A stretch of 8,561 nucleotides of DNA from an uncultured Eubacteriaceae bacterium (lineage in GTDB: Bacteria > Bacillota > Clostridia > Lachnospirales > CAG-274): contig CALIRN010000237.1 in NCBI GenBank assembly GCA_938042265.1, forward strand, positions 1 to 8,561, in the 5' to 3' direction. Below, one piece after another: positions 1-6,346 of this stretch (its first letter is position 1; each line of letters starts with the position of its first letter). A program made the translations under genes and the position numbers. A model generated the notes under the pieces. It made no database searches. It saw nothing but the letters and a program-made list of their open reading frames with translations, and was not told where the DNA came from.

Positions 1-1
1 C

Positions 2-1366
2 ACAAGACGGAGAGGCATTTCACCCTCGGAGGACGGAAATGTACAGGCTTTGTTGGGGGCAGGCACTGATACGGTTGCTATATTCGGCAAATCCTGGGAT
101 TTTCACGTTACGGATATAATCAATGCAACTCTACAGGAAAATATTGAAATGATTTATGATACCATCTCTTACCTTAAAGAGCAGGGGAAGGAGGTAGTAT
201 TTGATGCGGAGCATTTTTATGACGGATATAAAAGTAATCCCGAGTATGCCCTCAAAACTCTGGATGCAGCGGTACAGGCAGGCGCCGATTGTATTTGTCT
301 CTGCGATACCAACGGCGGTACCTTCCCTGATGAGGTTTACGATATAACAAAGCTTGTTGCGGAGAGATTTGATACATTGGTAGGCGTTCATGCACATAAT
401 GACTGCGGTATGGCTGCCGCAAATTCGGTTATGGCGGTTAAAGCAGGTGCAAGACATATACAGGGTACAATGACGGGCTTCGGTGAGCGCTGCGGCAATA
501 CCAATCTTTCCACCGTTATACCTGATTTGCAGGTGAAGCTTGACTATGAGTGCATTCCGCCTGAAAATATGACGGAGCTTACCCATATAGCGCGAGAGGT
601 AAGTGAAATTGCAAACCTTAAGCTCAGCGACAGGGAGCCTTTTGTAGGCAAGACAGCATTTGCCCATAAGGGCGGTATGCACGTTGACGGTGTGTGCAAA
701 AACAGCAAAAGCTTTGAGCATATAGACCCAAGCCTTGTGGGTAATGAAAGAAAGTTTCTTACCAGCGAGGTTGCAGGCAGAACTACCATTCTGTCCATGA
801 TACAGAGAATAGCCCCTAATATTGAAAAAAACTCTCCCGAAACCTCAAAGATCATCGACAGGCTTAAGGAGCTGGAATATGAGGGCTATCAGTTTGAGGG
901 CGCCGAGGGCGGCTTTGAGCTTGTAATACGCAAGGAGCTTGGCAAGTATAAGCCGTTTTTTGAGCTGGAAACCTTTAAGATTATAGGTGAACACCCAACA
1001 GAGGGCAATACCCAGACCGCAACGGCAATGATTAAGGTCAGCGTTGACGGCAGAAAGGAGATTACCGCTGCTGAGGGTGACGGCCCCGTAAATGCGCTGG
1101 ACAAGGCATTAAGAAAAGCGCTGGAGGTGTTTTATCCCAGCCTGTCCCAGGTACATCTGACAGATTATAAGGTAAGAGTCCTTGACAGCAACTCTGCAAC
1201 AGCATCAAAGGTAAGGGTGCTTATTGAGTCCTCTGACGGTGACGACAGCTGGACTACGGTAGGAGTATCAAAGGATATTATAGAGGCAAGCTGGACAGCT
1301 CTTGTGGACTCTATTGAATATAAGCTTATTAAGGATATTGAAAAGAAATTTAAACAATTTTTATAA
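2..1366 (+). CDS. cimA: Citramalate synthase, 5'-truncated by the window edge
   Basis: This enzyme condenses pyruvate and acetyl-CoA to (R)-citramalate, the first step of the threonine-independent route to isoleucine. The frame is open from base 2 and the residues before the first possible internal start (a TTG at 50) already match the family (TRRGISPSEDGNVQALLGAGT), so the gene enters from the left and TTG50 is not a real start. The fragment has 454 residues; roughly 80 N-terminal residues with the first part of the TIM barrel are missing. Visible family marks, in fragment numbering, are FGKSWDFHVT near 26-35, the metal/catalytic HAHNDCGMAAANS at 130-142 and GERCGN at 161-166. Residues from about 317 form the LeuA-type C-terminal regulatory domain, the usual site of end-product inhibition. 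FGKSWD and the HxHND context favour citramalate synthase over 2-isopropylmalate or homocitrate synthase. It ends with TAA, 21 bases before leuC. Confidence 0.95.
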   Translation, partial: TRRRGISPSEDGNVQALLGAGTDTVAIFGKSWDFHVTDIINATLQENIEMIYDTISYLKEQGKEVVFDAEHFYDGYKSNPEYALKTLDAAVQAGADCICLCDTNGGTFPDEVYDITKLVAERFDTLVGVHAHNDCGMAAANSVMAVKAGARHIQGTMTGFGERCGNTNLSTVIPDLQVKLDYECIPPENMTELTHIAREVSEIANLKLSDREPFVGKTAFAHKGGMHVDGVCKNSKSFEHIDPSLVGNERKFLTSEVAGRTTILSMIQRIAPNIEKNSPETSKIIDRLKELEYEGYQFEGAEGGFELVIRKELGKYKPFFELETFKIIGEHPTEGNTQTATAMIKVSVDGRKEITAAEGDGPVNALDKALRKALEVFYPSLSQVHLTDYKVRVLDSNSATASKVRVLIESSDGDDSWTTVGVSKDIIEASWTALVDSIEYKLIKDIEKKFKQFL

Positions 1367-1387
1367 TTAACAGGAGGAACAATTATT

Positions 1388-2647
1388 ATGGGTATGACTA
1401 TGACTCAGAAAATTTTAGCGGCTCATGCAGGTCTTGAGTCTGTTAAGGCAGGTCAGCTTATTGAAGCAAAGCTTGACCTGGTGCTTGGCAATGACGTAAC
1501 TACACCCGTTGCCGTAAAGGAGTTTGCGAAAATCGGCGTGGATAAGGTGTTTGATAAGGAAAAGGTAGCTATTGTACCCGACCACTTTACACCTAACAAG
1601 GATATTAAGTCCGCAGAGCACTGTAAGCTTATCAGAGGTTTTGCTCACGATAAGGAAGTTAAAAACTATTTTGAGGTGGGTCAGATGGGTATTGAGCACT
1701 GTCTTGTACCCGAAAAGGGACTTGCGGTTGCAGGTGACGTTATTATCGGTGCCGACTCCCATACCTGTACCTACGGTGCTTTGGGTGCATTTTCCACAGG
1801 CGTTGGCTCAACGGATATGGCTGTTGGTATGGCAAGAGGTGTTGCGTGGTTTAAGGTGCCAAGCGCTTTAAAGTTTGTTTTAAAGAATAAGCCTGCAAAG
1901 TGGGTAAGCGGTAAGGATATTATCTTACATATTATAGGTATGATTGGTGTTGACGGCGCACTTTATAAATCTATGGAGTTTGCGGGCGACGGCTTGCAGT
2001 ATCTTTCAATGGACGACCGTTTTACAATTGCAAATATGGCTATTGAGGCAGGCGGTAAGAACGGTATATTCCCTGTTGACGAAAAGACGGAGGAATATAT
2101 GAAGGAGCATTCCTCAAAGACTCCTGTTGCTTACGAGGCTGACGGGGATGCAGAGTATGATGCGGTTTACGAGATTGACCTGTCAACCCTTCGTCCAACG
2201 GTTGCATTCCCTCATCTGCCTGAAAACACAAAGACCATTGACGAGGCAAAGGGGATTGATATTGATCAGGTTGTTATCGGCTCATGCACAAACGGCAGAA
2301 TAAGCGATATGAGAATTGCCGCTTCTATCCTTAAAGGGAAAAAGATTAACCCTAATATCAGAGCCATTATTCTTCCGGGTACTCAGAAGATATGGTTACA
2401 GTGTGTTGAAGAGGGACTTGCAGCTATATTTGTTGAGGCAGGCTGTGCGTTTTCAACCCCTACCTGCGGTCCATGCCTTGGCGGTCATATGGGTATCCTT
2501 GCAAAGGGCGAGAGAGCATTGTCAACCACTAACAGAAACTTTATCGGCCGTATGGGTCATCCCGAATCAGAGGTTTACCTTGCAAGCCCTGCTGTAGCAG
2601 CCGCTTCTGCCATTACAGGCAAAATTACTGACCCGGAGGACATCTAA
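1388..2647 (+). CDS. leuC: 3-isopropylmalate/citramalate dehydratase, large subunit
   Basis: This is the large, Fe-S-bearing subunit of isopropylmalate isomerase (aconitase family). With LeuD it isomerises 2-isopropylmalate to 3-isopropylmalate, and in a cimA pathway it also converts citramalate through citraconate to 3-methylmalate. The 419-residue length is that of the shorter archaeal/clostridial type, not the about 466 residues of the E. coli type. The three [4Fe-4S] ligands are visible as C300 (GSCTNGR) and C360/C363 (TCGPCLGG); other family marks are GADSHTCTYGALG near 121-133 and the GRMGHP segment near the end. ATG1388 is chosen because AGGAGG at 1372-1377 lies 10 bases upstream; the in-frame ATGs at 1394 and 1400 lie further away. 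The 21-base gap after cimA and 30-base gap before leuD indicate cotranscription. The cluster should be oxygen-labile. Confidence 0.97.
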   Translation: MGMTMTQKILAAHAGLESVKAGQLIEAKLDLVLGNDVTTPVAVKEFAKIGVDKVFDKEKVAIVPDHFTPNKDIKSAEHCKLIRGFAHDKEVKNYFEVGQMGIEHCLVPEKGLAVAGDVIIGADSHTCTYGALGAFSTGVGSTDMAVGMARGVAWFKVPSALKFVLKNKPAKWVSGKDIILHIIGMIGVDGALYKSMEFAGDGLQYLSMDDRFTIANMAIEAGGKNGIFPVDEKTEEYMKEHSSKTPVAYEADGDAEYDAVYEIDLSTLRPTVAFPHLPENTKTIDEAKGIDIDQVVIGSCTNGRISDMRIAASILKGKKINPNIRAIILPGTQKIWLQCVEEGLAAIFVEAGCAFSTPTCGPCLGGHMGILAKGERALSTTNRNFIGRMGHPESEVYLASPAVAAASAITGKITDPEDI

Positions 2648-2677
2648 TATATAATTAGTATAAGGAGACAATAGATT

Positions 2678-3184
2678 ATGAAAGCATGCGGAACTGTTTT
2701 TAAATACGGTGATAATATTGATACTGACGTAATTATCCCTGCAAGATACCTTAATTCATCAGACCCTAAGGATTTGGCTGCCCATTGTATGGAGGATGCT
2801 ATCCACTCAACGGTAAACTTTGTTGAAAATGTAAAGCCAGGTGATATTATCGTTGCGGAGAAGAACTTCGGCTGCGGCTCCTCAAGAGAGCACGCACCCA
2901 TTGCAATTAAAGCAAGCGGTATTTCCTGTGTAATTGCAAAGACCTTTGCAAGAATTTTCTACAGAAACGCAATCAACATCGGTCTGCCTATCCTTGAGTG
3001 TGAGGAGGCTGCAAATGATATTGAAATGAGCGATAAGGTTGAGGTTGATTTTGCAACAGGCGTTATCACTAACCTTACAAAGAATAAGACCTATCAGGCA
3101 GAGCCGTTCCCTGAGTTTATGCAGGAAATGATGGCTGTAGGCGGTCTTGTTGAGCAGACAAAGGTTAAGCTTGGTTTAAAGTAA
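2678..3184 (+). CDS. leuD: 3-isopropylmalate/citramalate dehydratase, small subunit
   Basis: This is the swivelling small subunit that completes the LeuCD active site. At 168 residues it matches the short LeuD type that partners the short LeuC, against about 200 residues in E. coli. Visible marks are DNIDTDVIIPARYL (12-25), the substrate-loop region YLNSSDP (24-30) and the signature GCGSSREHAP (65-74), whose serine and arginine contact substrate in the aconitase family. KTFARIFYRNAINIGLP (88-104) is also typical. AGGAG at 2663-2667 is 10 bases before the ATG. The loop sequence probably affects substrate range, but whether this protein prefers isopropylmalate or citramalate cannot be read from it. 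It is followed by a 199-base interval before leuB, much longer than the other gaps in this operon; most of that interval is a small ORF. Confidence 0.96.
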   Translation: MKACGTVFKYGDNIDTDVIIPARYLNSSDPKDLAAHCMEDAIHSTVNFVENVKPGDIIVAEKNFGCGSSREHAPIAIKASGISCVIAKTFARIFYRNAINIGLPILECEEAANDIEMSDKVEVDFATGVITNLTKNKTYQAEPFPEFMQEMMAVGGLVEQTKVKLGLK

Positions 3185-3214
3185 ATATTTGGCGTTTTAA
3201 GGGAAATGACCTGT

Positions 3215-3352
3215 ATGGAAACACATAAATTACCGTTTAAGGCGGTTTTATTTGTTATATCTGTTATTACGATATTGATTGCAGTTACGGATAAGACTAG
3301 AGCTGATTTTGAGAACGTTGTTGAAAATATGGTCTTACCTTCCCAGACTTAA
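3215..3352 (+). CDS. Putative small single-pass membrane protein (45 aa) between leuD and leuB
   Basis: I do not recognise this peptide. A frame of 45 codons lies between leuD and leuB and ends in TAA at 3350-3352. An in-frame ATG at 3206 would give 48 residues, but the only Shine-Dalgarno-like stretch, AAGGGA at 3199-3204, is 1 base from that ATG and 10 bases from ATG3215, so the latter is preferred. The peptide has a basic N-terminus (K5, K9), an uncharged hydrophobic run at residues 10-25 (AVLFVISVITILIAVT) long enough for a short membrane span, and a polar, charged C-terminal tail (DKTRADFENVVEN). Its leucine codons are TTA and TTG with no CTT, unlike the CTT-rich neighbours, so it may be weakly expressed, recently acquired, or not coding. 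It stops 31 bases before leuB, so if translated it belongs to the leu transcript. Function is unknown. Confidence 0.5.
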   Translation: METHKLPFKAVLFVISVITILIAVTDKTRADFENVVENMVLPSQT

Positions 3353-3383
3353 TATAATAAATTACGAAAGGATATGAATTAAA

Positions 3384-4454
3384 ATGAATTTTAATCTTGC
3401 TGTTGTTGCAGGTGACGGTATCGGTCCTGAGGTTATGGCACAGAATATACTGGTGCTTAACGAGGTAGGTAAAAAATTTGGTCACACATTTAACTATACT
3501 GAGGTAAAGGGCGGCGGCTGCGCCATTGACGAGTTTGGCGAGCCACTCCCACAGCATACCATTGATGTTTGTAAGGCAAGCGACTCCGTACTTCTCGGTG
3601 CGGTAGGCGGTTGGCAGTGGGATACGCTCCCTGGTGACAAGCGCCCCGAAAGAGCACTGCTCGGTCTCAGAGGTGCTTTAGGTCTTTATGCCAACTTACG
3701 CCCGGCTACACTTCATGATGCTTTAAAGGATGCTTGTCCTCTTAAGCCTGAGCTTGTTAAGGACGGCGTTGATATTATGGTTGTACGTGAGCTTACAGGC
3801 GGTATGTACTTTGGCGAAAAGGGCAGAAAACAGACGGATATGGGTGAGGCTGCCTATGATGTTGAGCAGTACTCCGTTAAGGAAGTGGAAAGAATTACAA
3901 GAACTGCCTTTGAAATTGCCATGAAACGTAACAAGCATGTTACAAATGTTGATAAGCAGAATGTGCTTGAGTCCTCAAGGCTTTGGAGAAGTGTTGTTCT
4001 TGACGTTGCTAAGGATTATCCCGAAGTTACTCTTGACCACCTTTATGTGGATAACGCATCAATGCAGCTTATTATGCGTCCTACCACCTTTGATGTTATT
4101 GTAACGGGTAATATCTTCGGTGATATCCTTTCGGATGAGGCAAGCCAGATGACAGGCTCTATCGGTATGCTTCCATCTGCAAGCCTGGGTGAGGGAAGCC
4201 TTGGTATGTATGAGCCTGTACACGGCTCTGCACCTGATATTGCAGGCAGGGATATTGCTAACCCTATTGCTACTATCCTTTCAGGCGCTATGATGCTTAA
4301 GTATAGCTTTGGTCTGCTTGATGAGGCAAAGTGTATTGAGGACGCCGTTACAAAGGTGCTTAATGACGGCTACAGAACAGGCGATATTATGTCCGATGGT
4401 ATGAAGAAGGTCGGCTGTAAGGAAATGGGTAAGCTTATTATTGAAAGACTTTGA
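3384..4454 (+). CDS. leuB: 3-isopropylmalate dehydrogenase
   Basis: This NAD-dependent enzyme oxidises and decarboxylates 3-isopropylmalate to 2-oxoisocaproate (leucine branch). In citramalate pathways the same or a related enzyme acts on 3-methylmalate to give 2-oxobutanoate. It has 356 residues, the usual length. Visible marks are GDGIGPEV (10-17), the arginines of RGALGLYANLRP (96-107), RELTGGMYFG (135-144) with catalytic Y142, DKQNVLE (190-196) with K191, the metal-binding aspartates D223, D247 and D251, and the signature NIFGDILSDEASQMTGSIGM (243-262). D285 in HGSAPDIAG replaces the lysine found in NADP-dependent isocitrate dehydrogenases, which supports NAD use. AAAGGA at 3367-3372 lies 11 bases before the ATG. 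The gene ends with TGA directly followed by in-frame TAA, and no canonical terminator follows it. Confidence 0.97.
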   Translation: MNFNLAVVAGDGIGPEVMAQNILVLNEVGKKFGHTFNYTEVKGGGCAIDEFGEPLPQHTIDVCKASDSVLLGAVGGWQWDTLPGDKRPERALLGLRGALGLYANLRPATLHDALKDACPLKPELVKDGVDIMVVRELTGGMYFGEKGRKQTDMGEAAYDVEQYSVKEVERITRTAFEIAMKRNKHVTNVDKQNVLESSRLWRSVVLDVAKDYPEVTLDHLYVDNASMQLIMRPTTFDVIVTGNIFGDILSDEASQMTGSIGMLPSASLGEGSLGMYEPVHGSAPDIAGRDIANPIATILSGAMMLKYSFGLLDEAKCIEDAVTKVLNDGYRTGDIMSDGMKKVGCKEMGKLIIERL

Positions 4455-4469
4455 TAAACCATAAATAGC

Positions 4470-4517
4470 AGATTTTTATGCCTGTCGTAAGCTGATTTTA
4501 TGACAGGCTAAAAATCT
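4470..4517 (+). other. Long imperfect hairpin after leuB, without terminator polarity
   Basis: An inverted repeat can form about 20 base pairs: 4480-4490 (GCCTGTCGTAA) with 4498-4508 around a 7-base loop, then, after one bulged T at 4479, 4470-4478 (AGATTTTTA) with 4509-4517. It contains one G-T wobble. A typical intrinsic terminator has A-rich sequence before the GC stem and T-rich sequence after it; here the T run precedes the core and the A run follows it, and no U tract follows the full stem. It therefore looks more like an mRNA 3'-end stabiliser, a processing site or a protein-binding palindrome than a terminator. It starts 15 bases past the leuB stop and ends 41 bases before the ilvD promoter. 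Confidence 0.6.
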
Positions 4518-4558
4518 ATTTACAAAAGACAGTTATAATTGCGGAAAAACAACAAAAA

Positions 4559-4595
4559 TTGACGTAAGAGAATATTCGGTATATAATGATATAAT
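4559..4595 (+). promoter_or_regulatory. Sigma-A-type promoter for ilvD-ilvB, with tandem -10 boxes
   Basis: TTGACG at 4559-4564 and a perfect TATAAT at 4582-4587 are separated by 17 bases, the optimal spacing. A second perfect TATAAT at 4590-4595 is preceded by TGA (4587-4589), making an extended -10 that could work without a -35. Transcription should begin around 4594-4603, leaving a leader of roughly 60-65 bases before ilvD. This gives ilvDB a start independent of the leu genes. Confidence 0.75.
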
Positions 4596-4607
4596 TAACG
4601 AAAAATA

Positions 4608-4625
4608 AATCATTTAACCATGATT
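4608..4625 (+). other. Short inverted repeat in the ilvD leader
   Basis: AATCAT (4608-4613) and ATGATT (4620-4625) are exact inverted repeats around a 6-base spacer, just downstream of the predicted start of transcription. They could be an operator for a repressor or a weak leader hairpin. The arms are short and AT-rich, so chance is a fair explanation. Confidence 0.25.
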
Positions 4626-4660
4626 AAGCATATAAATAATTTAAAACGGAGGAATTTAAA

Positions 4661-6319
4661 ATGATTAGTGACAGAGTAAAAAAGGGTCCCGATAAGACCC
4701 CTCACCGTTCCCTATTCAAGGCGATGGGTTATACAGATGAAGAATTATCAAGACCACTAATTGGCGTGGTAAATGCTCAGAACGAAATTATCCCGGGGCA
4801 TATTCACCTTGACAATATTGCAAAGGCTGTTAAGGCTGGTATCCTTGCTGCAGGCGGTACACCTATTGAAGTGCCTGCAATAGGTGTGTGTGACGGTATT
4901 GCAATGGGACATATAGGTATGCACTATTCCCTGCCTACAAGAGAGCTTATTGCTGACTCCGTGGAATGTCAGGCAACTGCTCATGCCTTTGATGGACTTG
5001 TGCTTATACCTAACTGTGACAAGATTGTTCCAGGTATGCTTATGGCTGCTGCAAGGCTTAACATACCTGCCATTGTATGCAGCGGCGGCCCTATGCTTGC
5101 AGGTACTATGGGTTGTGAAAAGCTTTCACTTTCCAAAACCTTTGAGGCTGTTGGCGCTTATGAGGCAGGTCTTATTGACGAAGCAAAGCTTAAGGAATTT
5201 GAGGATAAGTCATGTCCAAGCTGCGGCTCGTGCTCAGGTATGTACACTGCTAACTCCATGAACTGTCTTAGCGAGGTTATCGGCATGGCACTTCCCGGCA
5301 ACGGCACTATTCCTGCAGTACTTGCTGACAGAATTGCACTTGCGAAGCACGCAGGTATGCAGATTATGAAGCTGGTTGAAAATGATGTTAAGCCCCGTGA
5401 TATTATGAATGAAAAGGCATTTAAAAATGCTCTTACTATGGATATGGCTCTTGGCTGCTCCACAAACTCTATGCTTCACTTACCTGCTATTGCACATGAG
5501 GCAGGCGTGGAAATCAGCCTTGACTGGGCTAACGAGATAAGCTCAAAGACGCCTAACCTGTGCCATCTTGCTCCTGCTGGCTCAAATTATATTGAGGAGC
5601 TTAATATGGTAGGCGGTATCCCTGCCGTTATGAAGGAAATCAGCAGGCTTGGACTGCTTGAGCTGGACAATCCTACAGTTACCCTTAAAACCGTAGGCGA
5701 AAATATTGCTCCTTTTGAGGGCGCAGACGGCAGACTTGTAAGGACTGTGGATAATCCGTATTCGACAACAGGCGGCATTGCCGTATTAAAGGGTAATATT
5801 GCGCCTGACGGCTGTGTTGTAAAGAGAAGTGCGGTTGCTCCCGAAATGCTTAAGCACAGCGGCCCTGCAAGGGTTTATACCTCGGAGGAGGACGCTATAA
5901 AGGCTATATTCGGCGGTAAAATCAAGTCAGGCGATGTTGTCGTTATTACATACGAGGGACCTAAGGGCGGTCCCGGTATGAGGGAAATGCTTTCACCTAC
6001 CTCAGCACTTGCCGGTATGAAGCTTGATAAGGAGGTTGCTCTTATTACCGACGGACGTTTCAGTGGTGCGTCAAGAGGCGCAAGTATCGGTCATGTTTCT
6101 CCTGAGGCTGCGGCAGGCGGCAATATAGGGCTTGTAAGAGAGGGCGACATAATTGATATAGATATTAATGCCTGCACAATCAATGCAAGGGTAAGCGATG
6201 AGGAGCTTGCTGAAAGAAGAAAGACTTGGGTTATTCCAGAACCTAAGATTAAGACAGGATACCTTGCAAGGTATGCAAAGCTTGTAAGCTCTGCGGATAA
6301 GGGTGCGGTTTTAAATTAA
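4661..6319 (+). CDS. ilvD: Dihydroxyacid dehydratase
   Basis: This enzyme dehydrates 2,3-dihydroxyisovalerate and 2,3-dihydroxy-3-methylvalerate to the 2-oxoacid precursors of valine (and leucine) and isoleucine. The 552-residue length is normal for the short bacterial form. Visible marks are VVNAQNEIIPGHIHL (36-50), CDGIAMGHIGMHYSLPTREL (77-96), PNCDKIVPGM with C119, CPSCGSCSGMYTANSMN (C185, C188, C191), GPKGGPGMREM, and DGRFSG with S468, the expected general base. Where [2Fe-2S] enzymes have a first ligand cysteine (PCN), this protein has PGH at 45-47, like the oxygen-sensitive E. coli type, so a labile [4Fe-4S] cluster is inferred. GGAGG at 4648-4652 is 8 bases before the ATG. It follows its own promoter and leads ilvB by 27 bases. 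Confidence 0.97.
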   Translation: MISDRVKKGPDKTPHRSLFKAMGYTDEELSRPLIGVVNAQNEIIPGHIHLDNIAKAVKAGILAAGGTPIEVPAIGVCDGIAMGHIGMHYSLPTRELIADSVECQATAHAFDGLVLIPNCDKIVPGMLMAAARLNIPAIVCSGGPMLAGTMGCEKLSLSKTFEAVGAYEAGLIDEAKLKEFEDKSCPSCGSCSGMYTANSMNCLSEVIGMALPGNGTIPAVLADRIALAKHAGMQIMKLVENDVKPRDIMNEKAFKNALTMDMALGCSTNSMLHLPAIAHEAGVEISLDWANEISSKTPNLCHLAPAGSNYIEELNMVGGIPAVMKEISRLGLLELDNPTVTLKTVGENIAPFEGADGRLVRTVDNPYSTTGGIAVLKGNIAPDGCVVKRSAVAPEMLKHSGPARVYTSEEDAIKAIFGGKIKSGDVVVITYEGPKGGPGMREMLSPTSALAGMKLDKEVALITDGRFSGASRGASIGHVSPEAAAGGNIGLVREGDIIDIDINACTINARVSDEELAERRKTWVIPEPKIKTGYLARYAKLVSSADKGAVLN

Positions 6320-6346
6320 TAGGTTGATACGTAAGGAGGAAATACA

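Noticed and set aside
50..52. TTG at 50 as the start of the citramalate synthase gene
   Set aside because: The frame is open to the window edge and upstream residues match the family, so the true start lies outside the window.
131..721. Long minus-strand open frame opposite cimA
   Set aside because: It mirrors a strongly conserved gene, has no recognisable protein features, and arises from codon bias of the sense strand. The same applies to the other antisense frames opposite leuC, leuB, ilvD and ilvB.
4534..4539. TATAAT upstream of the main ilvD promoter
   Set aside because: The nearest -35-like hexamer (TTTACA at 4519) is only 9 bases away, so it cannot form a standard promoter.
4455..4660. 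T-box or leucine-type attenuation leader before ilvD
   Set aside because: No T-box consensus, no leader peptide rich in branched-chain codons and no terminator lie between the promoter and ilvD in this short spacer.
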